Part shown: positions 48,895 to 61,015 of the stretch, in pieces
Position numbering within the stretch: position 1 is the stretch's first letter
Layout: every line of letters begins with the position of its first letter
Source: Escarpia spicata
Taxonomy: Eukaryota > Annelida > Polychaeta > Sabellida > Siboglinidae
Reading direction: 5' to 3'
Assembly (NCBI GenBank): GCA_963995525.1
Contig: OZ023211.1
Coordinates: 1,801,384-1,865,383, forward strand
Length of the DNA: 64,000 nt
The notes under the pieces: generated by a model
What the model was told of the DNA's origin: nothing
Database searches by the model: none
The model's input: only the letters and a program-made list of their open reading frames with translations
Position numbers and translations under genes: made by a program

Positions 48895-49230
48895 GTGGAG
48901 CGCATTAGCGCAGCGGTAAGAGCTCCGGACTATCGACTGAGAGAACGCGGTTTCGAATCATGTGCGGCGGTATTGAACCTTGGGCAAGTTCGTTTACTCT
49001 ACATTGCTTCAGTTCACTCAGCTGTATGGATGAGTACCTGGCTATAGGAAATGGTGGATATTTGTGTACGAATAGTCTTCGCGCATTAATTGCAGCGTGG
49101 CTGAATGGGTCCTAGAGAAGTCGAGATGGTGTTCGATTGAACAGGTCTGCCAGGGAGTAAAGGGTAAAGCACTTTGTGCAGTCCTGAGGACTGGATTTTG
49201 CGCTTTATAAGAACTTACCTTTTTTAAACC
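48895..49230 (+). mobile_element. Full-length tRNA-derived SINE
   Basis: The head GAGCGCATTAGCGCAGCGGT has the A box TAGCGCAGCGGT and, 35 bp on, the B box GGTTTCGAATC. The body carries ATGAGTACCTGGCTATAG, GTGGATATTTGTGTAC, GAATAGTCTTCGCGCATTAA, and a tail ending TTTTGCGCTTTATAAGAAC. It is transcribed by RNA polymerase III from the internal promoter; not a tRNA gene, because no cloverleaf follows. The best copy of the family in the window. Confidence 0.85.
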
Positions 49231-49334
49231 GCGGGATATATGGGTTAACGTTGCATCTTCTTTTATAAGCTTTGATATGTGAAGCTTTGCCACAAATAGA
49301 AGACATTACAGGTCATCAACAACATAAAATATAA

Positions 49335-49890
49335 GTTTGTGTCTTGGTTTTGTTGTCGATCTTGCAGAAAGACCAATTCTCCACAGCAGTGGATTGGGAT
49401 GGGGATTGTGAGAGCTCTGTCACGGCAAATTGGGCATTCACCACCAGCCTTTTGTCAGAATTTTACTAGGTCAGAATCCTGAAAAGTCTTCTTTCAGTGT
49501 GCTATCATCTCGCAGGCTAAATAACTCGTTTTTCGTCTTTAGCGTGTCCATCATTCATTAAAAAAGAATCACTGTTCGTGCATTCTTCCCACAGTGTTCT
49601 AGATCCGGGCATATCCAAAGATGGCCTCTTCCGTGGAAAGTATGTGCGACATGATATAACCAGCAAACGGATGCTGCTCTTCGTTGTCTTCAAGTGGCGT
49701 TGACAATTTGGAGAACATGATTACCTTATTAGCTTGAACTGTATATTGGTAAAACTGGACTTGCGAAAGGAACTGACAATCTTGCCTGAGTGTGAGAGTA
49801 GTCACCGTATTTCTTTCTTGTGATAAGTTCAGTTGATTGATGTCACCAAATATGTCCAACACACGACAGCTTTATAAAAAAAATGTAACG
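49335..49890 (-). pseudogene. hAT transposase C-terminal relic
   Basis: On the minus strand: VLDIFGDINQLNLS (hAT/ZBED-family '...DIF..LN.LNLSLQG' block), a middle segment to LEDNEEQHPF, a gap, LFSLRDDSTLKEDFSG, and after a frameshift FAVTELSQ ... TAVENWSFCKIDNKTKT. The last matches the dimerisation block '…A…LLPFPTTYLCE.GFS…KT'. Frameshifts and stops abound, and the catalytic residues are not covered. Related host genes (ZBED5, SCAND3 type) share these motifs, but this copy cannot code. Confidence 0.65.
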
Positions 49891-52319
49891 TATGTACGTA
49901 GATACGTACACCGTGTATAGGTATGTGCACACGCCTGCGTTCATACATAATGCACGAACGGTCAAACACACGCAACACACATGCACACACCGCACACTCA
50001 TGTTAATGACGGTTGACTGGATTGATTGTTTGATTTGATTGATAGTTCGGCGGGCATATTGCCTGTTGTGAGCTGTGAATGTTTACATTATTAAAGGCAT
50101 TTTACTATACAATTGTTCTTTATAAAGTTAAGGCAATGTGCAAGAGTTAAGCTTGTATTCCATACGTACGAAAAAGCGTACCGAAATGCTTGCGGAATGG
50201 GGGACACATCTGTATGTCGTGACAGGCATACAGCTGCATGTTGATTTCAAATGTACTCATTAAGTTGTAACAACTTCCCAAGTTATTTATACTCGTTCTC
50301 AACAACGCTGCTGCTGGTAAAATGTAAAATTTGTTTCCTGCTCTTGTTACCCGACAACTATGACATCAACGTCAAACATGTCTCATCCTGCCCCGTGTTA
50401 CCCTAGGAAGTATAATTATACTCTCATCTGTTCAGCCATGGCTTCGCAGATTTTTATTGTGTTGTAGGCCTACTTACGTTGTCGTACAAGACGGGAGACA
50501 TCAACTAGACGGTATGCCGTTATGTAACGCATGTTACATCATTCGCGTAGGCCGTCAGGTGAACTTTAATCCGTCTGACGAGTCTGCTAGATTCACTACA
50601 ACAATGCCCGTCCCCTGACAGGATAACTTGGTCGTTCGTACGGGACAGTCGTGATGGCTGTATTTAGCAAATGTTAAAAAGCACACAACGTCGCTACAAC
50701 AGACCCTAGTCGTGATAGTGTAGACTTGTCAAATAATAGTCGTATTGCAATGGAATTGGCACGACGGTAGACGTTAGTCTGTTGTGTCAGCGTGGCACGA
50801 CGGTAGACGTTAGTCTGTTGTGTCAGCGTCTACTCTTGTTGCCAAGCAACTTAGTCCATAAAGCAAGGGTCATTTCCAGAAGTATTTGCCGGGCGCGCAT
50901 GGTCCCTGCGATTGTTAAGTTACGTTTTACGCACGCATTACGTTTTGCCTTTCCAACAATGGACATCGGTAAAATGGTATTTTGAAAAAATAGAGGTGTT
51001 ACGTTACACTTGTGAGGTCGTAGATTAATCTCTGAAACATTGGCACCCAAGGTGAAAGTCATCTATGAGGAAAACGTTACCATCACCGCAAACATGCATA
51101 CATACGCTAGCTCCATTATATAGTAGGTAAATATATATTATGTATGTTTTCGGTAACGAAATTAAGTTACTAAAGTTAAAAAATAAAAAATAAAAAGTAC
51201 TTTAGAATAAAATAACATGAACTTGCAAGTCGACGCCGACACAACATGTTTGACCGAGACGAGCTTTCACTGTACGACTGACGTATCACTTGGTGACTTA
51301 GCGGGCAACTATAGAGAAATGAACAAGGCAATGGAACGACACTTTGGCCTTCGATATTTAGGTGTACATGCAAACGCCCAGGCTCAGAATGGACAATGGC
51401 GCGGCCAAACTCTGGGCTGTTCTCTTATGTTAGGATAAGCGAGAAAACGTCGTGGAAGAAGCAAAGACGAAGACCACAGCGTTTTGTGGTGATGTTGGCA
51501 TCGCGCAGGACAGAAGAGTTTGACGGAGAAGAAACATTGCGGAGACGATGCCGCTTCAAATCTTCGATCAACTCCACGGGGAGATGACAACTCTTTTTTA
51601 CAGCCGAAGATTTGACGTAATTTATCAAGACTCACTGAACGTTAACGAGTTTGCATTGCGTAGGTCCTATTGCCCACTCAGCGCCGACATAGAATGGAAC
51701 ACATCTCTCCTGTAAACAGTGCTGTCCAAGTTGTTGTCGTCTCCATGCTGAATTGTAGCAACTCGTGTGCGTTTTATACAAATGCATTCTATTTCACGGA
51801 CACGTTTGGGTGTGTGAAATTCCTGGTGTGATATTTCCTTTTTGTGTGCGTTTCTTCAGTGTCTTGCACCAACAGGGAGCGTTTCGCATGTTTCTCTGAG
51901 AAGATGCGCGCGACACCTGTCTTTGCAGCTGATCCAGTGATCTGCAGTTAACATGTGTGATATTGGTGGCAAGTGGTGGCAAGCAAAAGCTGTGCTATAG
52001 GGTAGGCTGTAGAAGTCAGAGCAAGGTTAGCCTTCATGTTGTGTTGCAGAATAATACATTACCTAGACAGTGGTGATATCTGAGAAAAAAAATTAACGTG
52101 CAATATAGTGCAACAGATCAGGCATATTAACATATTTAGTGATATAATGTATTGACAATGGAATATTGCATATGTGATAATAATAAGATAACTTCTATTG
52201 CGCGTAAATCCTTGGAAACCAACCAAGCTCAGAGGCGCATCAAGACATACGGATTGATCAATCTCAAAATCCATAAGCAGTATTCTAGTTGTCAACAGAT
52301 GGGTCTAGGCGCTAGGGAG
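49891..52319. other. Non-coding stretch
   Basis: A 36-bp segment (GGCACGACGGTAGACGTTAG ...) is duplicated in tandem at about 50,758-50,829. Frames at 51,217-51,630 on both strands have no family. Sequence just below 52,320 is probably 3'UTR of the adjacent LINE. Confidence 0.4.
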
Positions 52320-53700
52320 CTATGGTGGATAAGCAAGGTTGTAAAGATACGTTTTTAATTGACAACGGAATTTTGTAATATTTTCAACTGATCTAACACT
52401 AAGAGGGAGCATATTTCAACGAGTTGGTGCAGCAACAGAAAAAACCCTAGATCCAATGTTAGTGTTGATTCTAGGAACAAAACGTAGGTCAGAACTAGAT
52501 GATCGAAGCTGGATAGTTATTCTTACAGGAGTAAGCAGTGAATGCAAATAAGATGGTTGGTTACTGGACAGTGCCTGGTGTGTAATGGTACATATTTTAA
52601 ATATTATACGATATCGTACAGGAAGCAAATGCAAATGCTTCAAAAGTGGTACAGAGCGAGAGAAACGAGGGGATCTTGTAACTACTCTTGCCAGACAATT
52701 TTGGACACGTTGAAATTTTTTAATATCCTTGCTAGCGATAATAGAAAGGAGGGAATTGCAATAGTGAAGTATGCTGCTAACAAGCGAGAAGATAAAGAAT
52801 ATGATCAAAACAGCAGCAACACGTTTGAGATATGTGTTGTTGGAAATTTGAGTTACTATCAAAGATCATTCCTAGACTCCGCACTGACGTTGCTGGCGTG
52901 ATATGCTGTTTCAAAATACGCGTAGGGAAAACCATCAAGTTTACTACGCTGCATTGGAGTACCAATAATGATCAATTCAGTTTTATTTGCATTTAATTTC
53001 AATTTGCTGTCAGTCATCCATTAGAGTATGTCTTGGAGGCAGTCACTAAGTTAGTTAAGGGAGCGATTTGTATCCGGGGTAGCCAATGAAATGTAAACCT
53101 GAGTATCATCAGCATAAAGATGATGATCCAAGTTATGTCTCTGTATGACAGAGCTTAGTGGCGTGGTGTAAAGAGTAAAAAGCAAAGGTCCAAGAACAGA
53201 CCCCGGGGAACACTAAATAAAGTTGGCAGTGCATGCAGCCGAAAAGCAGTTCCCAACCTTTATGGTTTGGAATCTATCAGTTAGGTATGAAGAAAACCAG
53301 CTTAGAGCTTTGCCAGATATGCCGTACCACTTTAATAGGCGTTCAATGAGAATGCTGTGATCAATCGTGACAAAAGCGGCAGAGAGATCTAGTAAGGTAA
53401 GTGCAGTCACTTTACCATTGTTAATGTTCAAATTAATGTCATTATGAACCTTTAAGGGGGCAGTCTCTGTTGAATGAAACTGTCTATATGCTGATCGTGA
53501 CACATTAGTTAAGACATTTGTGCTAATGTGAGATCTTAGACGACTTGCTACAACCTTTTCTAGAATTTGGAAATAAAGCTGAGGTTAGAAATAGGTATAT
53601 AACTGTTTAGGTCTTGTTTAGGCAGAAATGGCTTCTTAAGAAATGGAGTGACGTGAGCGTATTTGGACAGACTCACACACACAAATGCCCGGCGCGCAAA
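52320..53700 (-). pseudogene. Reverse transcriptase of CR1/L2-like LINE, heavily broken
   Basis: YAHVTPFLKKP and LNSYIPISNLSFISK, then SAYRQFHSTETAPLK, VTALTLLDLSAAF with TIDHSIL, GISGKALSWFSSYLTDR. A frame change follows near 53,215, then the box [45 protein letters not shown]. Then DYCNSLL-type ILHYCNSLL, KRFQRVQN-type block, HLHLLPVRYRIIFKI and SSDLRFVPR ... FSVAAPTR. A TGA replaces the tryptophan after that, then NMLPLSVRSVENITKF to the TAG at 52,320. The catalytic YADD is intact, but several stops and frameshifts make it dead. Confidence 0.88.
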
Positions 53701-53765
53701 ACAACACAAACATGAAACTGTAGCCTTGGCATGGCATTGTTTGAAAGTGAAGAATAGTATCAATA
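52320..53765 (-). mobile_element. CR1/L2-like LINE relic, minus strand
   Basis: Reads in order on the minus strand from the pre-RT block to the C-terminal end, about 1.45 kb. It is 5'-truncated. The endonuclease is missing. Confidence 0.88.
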
Positions 53766-54559
53766 CTTGATTAATCGTGGATGTGATCAGCTGATCTTCC
53801 TTCTGCACAAATCGATGGTGTCCTGTTTCGCCGAAAACTCTGCGGTGTAAATCACATCCCGCAGTGAGGAGTTAATCAACGCCAACTGACCAAGAGAAGC
53901 GCCATTGTTGACCAGAGACAAGCACGTGGAGATTAATTAGCGGCGTTACCGCACGGAGCCTTGGCACGCAAACAATTCGGTCCGTTGGTCACTTCGCTTC
54001 CTCACCGGAAACACAAAAGCACAATATACATCTACTAATATTCTACTTTCCCTAATCATTTGCATAATGCAAAACATACTACTATTCCAATACAGTATAC
54101 TATTCCACTGGAAACCTATCTTTTCGTTAAGCATCAAGGCTGGTGGTTGGTTGATGCGTTTATATCCTGTATCACGAACGGCGTTTATTTACGCAGTCGG
54201 TGACTTTTTCTGCGTTGTCTTGCTTTAACTTGATAAAACGACATTATATGGCGTATGTACGTTGTCAGCCGAAGTGTGTTTATAGTGTTTGCAAGCTTCA
54301 CAGCTGTGCGCAATTCAAGTTTAACGCGGCAAGAAAAAACAGCAGACAAAATCGGGACCCGGAAATATCTGCCAGTGAACTCGACAGTAATGTCGACATT
54401 GTCGTCGACCACGCAGTCTTCCCTGGACTCCACTCATGCCAGTTATCAAGTGATAACATGCAAGTTCACTCTGAATAATAAATAATGAACAAAATGAAAG
54501 TAAAGTAAATCTAAATTCTTACATAGTGCCGTAGTCAGTATGTTACGGCCACCATTTGG
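53766..54559. other. Non-coding stretch
   Basis: No feature recognised; frames at 54,185-54,485 overlap on both strands and show no family. Confidence 0.35.
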
Positions 54560-54720
54560 AATAAATGAATGATTGATTGATTGATTGCATTTTATTTAGT
54601 CCAACAGCATACATTATACAGATATACATACGAATACTAAGATACACATTTTACAAGAACAATTTACATAATATCAACAAACTACAAAACAAATCGCTGT
54701 GGGATTGGATACTCCACACT
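54560..54720 (-). mobile_element. Probable LINE 3' end
   Basis: On the minus strand an A-poor 3'UTR ending AAATAAAATG is followed by CAATCAATCAATCAATCATT, the tetranucleotide tail typical of some CR1/L2-type elements. No coding part was found. Confidence 0.4.
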
Positions 54721-54902
54721 AAGACTAAAACTTGGCCGCTATCGTAGGAGCTACCCAAAGTATATATGCATATACTCCTTCCTTTTATGTAACAAAACAA
54801 CTGTTTTGTTAAAATAATGTTGTCAGACTGTTTGTCTGTCTGTTAAGTAATGTGTATGTTGTGTTGTACCAGTGTAGGCATGAGTGTAAATATACAAAAT
54901 GA

Positions 54903-55190
54903 AATGTTGTATTGTATAATACATGTTGAATTGAGCAATACCTGTTGTATTGTATAATACATGTTGTATTGTATAATACATGTTGTATTGTATATTACAT
55001 GTTCTATTGTATAATACATGTTGTATTGTATAATACATGTTGTATTGTACAATACCTGTTGTATTGTACAATGCCTTTGTATTATACAATACATGTTGTA
55101 TTGTGCAATACATGTTGTATTGTACATTACATGTTGTATTGTGCAATACATGTTGTATTGTACAATACCTGTTGTATTGTACGATGAACC
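54903..55190. repeat. 19-bp satellite, about 15 units
   Basis: Units of TTGTATTGTATAATACATG with TATA/TACA/TGCA variants and one truncated unit near 55,075. Each has TGTAT ... ATACA arms. Frames of both strands stay partly open because variants rarely make stops. Confidence 0.95.
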
Positions 55191-55309
55191 AGGTTGGTAA
55201 AAACCGTGTAGGGCCTATTTGTGGTGGTAATTGGGTAAATGTGTGCAACATATTTATATACAGGTGGTATAGAAACATGTGTATGTTGTTGACATTGTGA
55301 CATACACAT

Positions 55310-55425
55310 GCGCCATTGTGACATTTTGGGACATTATACACAGGCGACATTGCGACATTTGTGTGCGGGCGACTTTTCGACATTTGCATACAGGCGACAC
55401 TGAGACATTTGTATACATGCGTAAG
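55310..55425. repeat. GCGACATT-type minisatellite, about 4 units
   Basis: Units around 'caggcgacattgcgacatt' of 27-33 bp, quite diverged. Confidence 0.7.
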
Positions 55426-55611
55426 AAGTGCATCCGCAGCGACGTTCGACCACCTGTCATTATTGTTTAAAATGGCAATGTTCCACTGTGAATTTTTTTC
55501 TGGTAATGTAGACATGCAACTAGTACCAAAAAAAAAACACAGTCACACTTACTACTATAATTTAGGCACTTTTTTGGGCTTTTTTGTGGACATATTGAGT
55601 GGTCATTCGTT

Positions 55612-55737
55612 CTCCAGAGGGCGCCATTATATGGAATTATATTAGTTACATTGGTGAAGTATTATTTGCTGTATCCAGAGGGCGCCATTATATGGAATTA
55701 TATTAGTTACATTGGTGAAGTATTATTTGCTGTATCC
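55612..55737. repeat. 62-bp perfect tandem duplication
   Basis: The segment starting TCCAGAGGGCGCCATTATAT and ending TATTATTTGCTGTA is present twice without a mismatch seen, so the event is recent. CCAGAGGGCGCC is loosely like a CTCF core, but two bases short. Confidence 0.95.
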
Positions 55738-55899
55738 AACGTCACAATTGGCGATACCAGACAGTATTTGATATATCCATTCTGTAATGGAGATAACTTG
55801 CTTATCTTTGGTGTGTTGCTCAGTGGGGGATATAAGCTATTTATATATTAAATGTGTTAATTTCCAAACAAAATGTGCAATTTTATTTTTGTTAATTTA

Positions 55900-56535
55900 T
55901 TATGTTACTTTCTTGATATAATGGTAATGTGTTTCTTTCTTCACATAATGGTAATGTGTTATTTTCTTCATATAACGGTAATGTGTTACTTTCTTGATAT
56001 AATGGTAATGTGTTACTTTCTTCATATAATGGCAATGTGTTACTATCTTGATATAATGGTAATGTGTTACTTTTTCATGTAATGATAATGTGTTATTTTC
56101 TTCATATAATGGTAATGTGTTACTTTCTTGATATAATGGTAATGTGTTACTTTCTTCATATAATGGTAATGTGTTACTTTCTTGATAATGGTAATGTGTT
56201 ACTTTCTTGATATAATGGTAATGTGTTACTTTCTTGATATAATGGTAATGTGTTATTTTCTTCATATAATGGTAATGTGTTACTTTCTTCATATAATGGT
56301 AATGTGTTACTTTCTTGATATAATGGTAATGTGTTACTTTCTTCATATAATGGTAATGTGTTACTTTCTTGATAATGGTAATGTGTTACTTTCTTGATAT
56401 AATGGTAATGTGTTACTTTCTTGATATAATGGTAATGTGTTATTTTCTTCATATAATGGTAATGTGTTACTTTCTTCATATAATGGTAATGTGTTACTTT
56501 CTTCATATAATGGTAATGTGTTACTTTCTATCCGT
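55900..56535. repeat. 27-bp satellite with 7-unit higher-order repeat
   Basis: About 23 units of TTACTTTCTTSATATAATGG TAATGTG in two variants (TTGATATAA and TTCATATAA). A short unit lacking TA (CTTGATAATGG) occurs at about 56,183 and 56,370, and the following variant order (G, G, TTATTTTC-C, C) repeats, giving a seven-unit, roughly 187-bp higher-order unit. Confidence 0.95.
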
Positions 56536-56879
56536 TACTTTTATTCCTGTTACATTTGTTCGTAGGAAATTGTGTTTCTTTTATCCCGTATTGTTTCCTG
56601 TTGCGTTTGATCCGATCAGCGTAACCCTGGCCCCAGTTTAGAAGTGTCACTTCAAAGCACTTACTCTGGTTGTACCAATACGTCGAACTATCGATGCATC
56701 GCGATGGCTCATGTCGAGTTAGAATACTGACGATAGTTATTTGTCTGGTTTGTTAAGATCAATTTTTGGCCGAATCGTTACATGGTGGATAAAAGTATGA
56801 CAATTAGACCATATATGTAACATTTCACGGCGAATCCGAATCAGATTTGGTGTCCTTGACCTTGAAGTTTGTTTATGTA
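56536..56879. other. Spacer
   Basis: Nothing recognised. Confidence 0.3.
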
Positions 56880-57146
56880 TGTGTGTGTGTGCGTGCGTGC
56901 GTGCGTCAAATATTACTGAAAGTGAAATAAATATATATATTTCAATAACATCGCTGGTTTTGTACGTATGAATTGTATGTATACTATGCATGTTTGTGTG
57001 TATGTATGTATGTATTTATGCATAGGCGGATCCAGGGAGGCTTGGGGCACGTGCCCCACCATGACCATTGGAATTTGGCGTGCACGTAGACCTTTTTGAA
57101 AGGGGCCACGTGAACGTGCCCTCCTAGACCCTTGGAAATATGCCCA

Positions 57147-57600
<454 letters not shown>

Positions 57601-58010
57601 TGTGCGTGTGTGCGTGTCTATATTAATAAACTGGTATGTATAAGTATTGTTTTTACCTTATTATTTCATCGGCCGTACTAACTATGTTCATATATATCGT
57701 CTTATCATAGGAACACGTGTAAATAAATGTCCTTGCACGACCACCTTTAGAGCACGTGCAACTCGCTGCACAACGCCTTCTATATTTGCATCGACACCAC
57801 TGAAGCTCCCATCACGCCTTGGTAGCTTTAGGAAGCGTTGACAAAGGAGAATGCCACCTCCCATCCACGAACGTCCACCAAAAGTTCTTCGAAGACGGCA
57901 CATCCGGCCAAACCGTACAACCCGATCAGACGATCGAAGTCGCAGTTTTTATTCCTAAAAAGTTCTCGTCTTGCCATGTTATTGCTGCTCTGGACTTGTC
58001 ATAAATTGTG

Positions 58011-58454
58011 ATGTCGAAGTCCAGTAACTTTAGTTTTGGCCTAACGACGTGTAACTATGCAAAAGGTAACCTCGCAATGGTTGCACATGCCTGTGTCATC
58101 TCGGGAACTTCAGACCAAGCAGTCCAAGCCGACTTTTCCCCGCGCCATGGAACGCTGAAAGTGAATTTACATCAGAGGGCATCATGGCATGGAACTACAG
58201 TGCATGCGTGTCTGCCTTTTCGTAACCAGAGTTCCTGTGAGATTAAAAAAAACCAAGGAGGAGCCATTCAAATTTCTTGGAGAAAAAATCCAGACGGAGC
58301 TGTGATCAAAAACATGGTGGTATGCGAGATATATGATGACAATGTAGCTGCTCATGGAACAGTCATGGTTGATGAGTTATATTCCCACGAGGAGACGAAC
58401 ACGCCTGTAATGTACCACTCTCTGCATGCTCTTCAGCAAGGGATAAGGCAGTAA
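58011..58454 (+). CDS. Unassigned ORF inside the palindrome (147 aa)
   Basis: ATG at 58,011 to TAA at 58,454 with ordinary amino-acid composition and eight cysteines; no family recognised, no signal peptide or membrane segment. Residues 34-50 (SDQAVQADFSPRHGTLK) have a counterpart in the inverted right arm on the minus strand, SDKAFQVDLSPRHGTLK. There most base differences are silent or conservative, which hints that the ancestral sequence coded. Beyond this block the two arms differ in frame, and the right arm stops soon after. It may be the relic of an element-encoded protein, an exon, or chance. Confidence 0.35.
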   Translation: MSKSSNFSFGLTTCNYAKGNLAMVAHACVISGTSDQAVQADFSPRHGTLKVNLHQRASWHGTTVHACLPFRNQSSCEIKKNQGGAIQISWRKNPDGAVIKNMVVCEIYDDNVAAHGTVMVDELYSHEETNTPVMYHSLHALQQGIRQ

Positions 58455-59217
58455 ATGTGCGCACTGTAGACACGGATGTTGTCGTCATCATTGTTGGGAT
58501 GTTCTTCTGTTTGAAAGCGACCGTCGGAACTTCCAACTGTTGGTTTCATTTGGAAGAAGACGAAGCATGAGAAACATGCCCGTCAGCACCGTTTGTGATT
58601 GGAGAGCGGAAGGCCAAGGGAATTCTGAGGCGGTATGTCATGACGGGCTGTGGCCTCGTTTCAGCGTTCCATGGCGTGGAGAAAGATCGACTTGGAAGGC
58701 TTTGTCTGAAGGGTGACAGAGACATTTGTAACCAATGCATGACAAGTCAAGTGCAGCAACGTCTGTTAACAACGCAAGACGTGAACCTTTCACGAAGAAA
58801 AACTAACTGCGCCTCGATCGTCAGCCACCAACAAGGGATGCATTTCTACAACACGTCAGGCGCAACATCTACCAAGCAAGCATATGGTCTTTGAGTTGTG
58901 TGGCTCGGCCGGATATGACGTCTCCTAGGGATTTTTGGTAGAACTTCGAGGATGGAAGACAGTCTTCTGTTTGGACAACGCTTCCCGAAGCTACCAAGGC
59001 GTGACGGGAGCTTTTGCAGTGCCAATGCAAAAGCACAAGGCCTTATGCAGCACGATGCACGTGCTCTAATACTGGTCCTTTGCACGTGTTCCTGTATCTT
59101 GAGGTGACAAATTATTATAGTTACTATGGGCGATGAAATAAAAAGGTAAAAACAATACTTACGTACTTACAAGTCTACTAATATAGACACGTTCGTATAC
59201 ACGAATACACACGCGCA

Positions 59218-59226
59218 AGTATATAT

Positions 59227-59286
<60 letters not shown>

Positions 59287-59305
59287 GATATATATATATA
59301 TACAT
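59218..59305. repeat. TA microsatellite
   Basis: About 85 bp of TA with TAGATA and CATA breaks; it lies just outside the inner right arm of the palindrome. Confidence 0.95.
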
Positions 59306-59445
59306 GAATGCATACATACACACGTACATTCATACATACAAAACCAAAGATGGTATTGAAACATATATAATTATTGAGTATATATACATTTCACGTTCAC
59401 AGTAATATTTGACCTTGACATTCAAAGTAAATAATATGCATGCAT

Positions 59446-59560
59446 ACATACATATATACATACATACATACATACATACATATGTACATACATTCGTACA
59501 TACATGCATACACACACATACATATATGCATACATATATACACGCATACATGCTTAAGTA
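59446..59560. repeat. CATA tetranucleotide repeat
   Basis: Degenerate CATA repeats with TATA and CACA variants. The motif TTGACCTTGACATTCAAA sits on both sides, at 59,409 and 59,613. Confidence 0.9.
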
Positions 59561-60189
59561 GTAAACAAACATTCATATATACAAAACAGTGGTGTTTTTG
59601 AAAAAAATACATTTGACCTTGACATTCAAAATCATGGACATACATATATGCACATATACACACATACATATATAATACATTTGTACATACTTACAAAAAC
59701 TTGAAATTCAATTGTCATGCTTTTGTCCGGCAAATAACGATATTTTCCCTAAAACACCCTACTATATCGGCCATAGCACAGTGAACTATCGATAGTAACG
59801 ATATAATTGGCCAAACACATCAGCAGGTTTAGTTTTGTCTATTCATAGACGTGATTTTTCATCTTTATTACGAATGTTTACTTATTTACCGATTCCACCC
59901 ACCCAACGTTAACAATTGTCGATCAAATCAGCGTCACTCACGAATCGCCAATGGGATCACACATCATTTTGGCTGGGTACATGCAATACGTAGTTTAGGT
60001 AACATCAAATAAAATTGGAACATAAGCATATTTAGCTTCTATGACAGTATCGCGATAGTCATGAGACGATCGCAATATAGTGTGATAATATCGCAACAGT
60101 ATCGTAGTAGTATCGCGATAGTAAGACTCTGATAGTCACTCTAGTACTTACCTAGAAATATTTACCTTTGTAAGCGCGCTAACCAACGT
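59561..60189. other. Non-coding stretch
   Basis: Between 60,040 and 60,130 TATCGCGATAGT-like words recur (cagtatcgcgatagtc, gtagtatcgcgatagta), a short irregular repeat of a partly palindromic motif. No gene. Confidence 0.4.
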
Positions 60190-60231
60190 GTGTGTGTGTG
60201 TGTGCGTGTGCGTGTGCGCACGTGTGTGTGT

Positions 60232-60367
60232 GTGGTGTGTGTGGTGTGTGTGGTGTGTGTGGTGTGTGTGGTGTGTGTGGTGTGTGTGGTGTGTGTGGTG
60301 TGTGTGGTGTGTGTGGTGTGTGTGGTGTGTGTGGTGTGTGTGGTGTGTGTGGTGTGTGTGGTGTGTG
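60232..60367. repeat. GGTGTGTGT 9-bp repeat, about 15 units
   Basis: Perfect nonamer units flanked by plain GT repeats. Confidence 0.97.
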
Positions 60368-60397
60368 TGTGTGCGTGTGCGTGTGACTGTGTGACTG

Positions 60398-60769
60398 TGA
60401 GTGAGTGAGTGAGTGAGTGAGTGAGTGAGTGAGTGAGTGAGTGAGTGAGTGAGTGAGTGAGTGAGTGAGTGAGTGAGTGAGTGAGTGAGTGAGTGAGTGA
60501 GTGAGTGAGTGAGTGAGTGAGTGAGTGAGTGAGTGAGTGAGTGAGTGAGTGAGTGAGTGAGTGAGTGAGTGAGTGAGTGAGTGAGTGAGTGAGTGAGTGA
60601 GTGAGTGAGTGAGTGAGTGAGTGAGTGAGTGAGTGAGTGAGTGAGTGAGTGAGTGAGTGAGTGAGTGAGTGAGTGAGTGAGTGAGTGAGTGAGTGAGTGA
60701 GTGAGTGAGTGAGTGAGTGAGTGAGTGAGTGAGTGAGTGAGTGAGTGAGTGAGTGAGTGAGTGAGTGAG
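60398..60769. repeat. GTGA tetranucleotide repeat, about 93 units
   Basis: About 370 bp without interruption. The Thr-His-Ser-Leu frames of the minus strand are artefacts of the repeat. Confidence 0.98.
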
Positions 60770-60908
60770 TGTGTATGTATGTCAGTGCGTGCGTGATTGT
60801 TTGTTTGTGCACCCATGCATGTGTAATGACACGAGATTTTTATGTTATTTTTTTACTCTTACCACGAAAACCAATACATTGTTCAAACTGCTATTTATAT
60901 ATAATAGG

Positions 60909-60917
60909 ATACACACA

Positions 60918-60958
<41 letters not shown>

Positions 60959-61015
60959 GCACGCACGCACGCACACACACACACACACACACTCACACAC
61001 ACAGACACACACACA
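60909..61015. repeat. CGCA / CA microsatellite
   Basis: CGCA tetramers, one CAAG break, then CA. Confidence 0.95.

Noticed and set aside
48895..49000. tRNA gene
   Set aside because: A and B boxes are present, but no acceptor stem or cloverleaf closes; a SINE body follows and related copies share it.
55900..56506. His/Tyr/Lys-rich minus-strand and Met/Val/Cys-rich plus-strand frames
   Set aside because: The 27-bp satellite is a multiple of three long, so stops are avoided on both strands; no start or domain.
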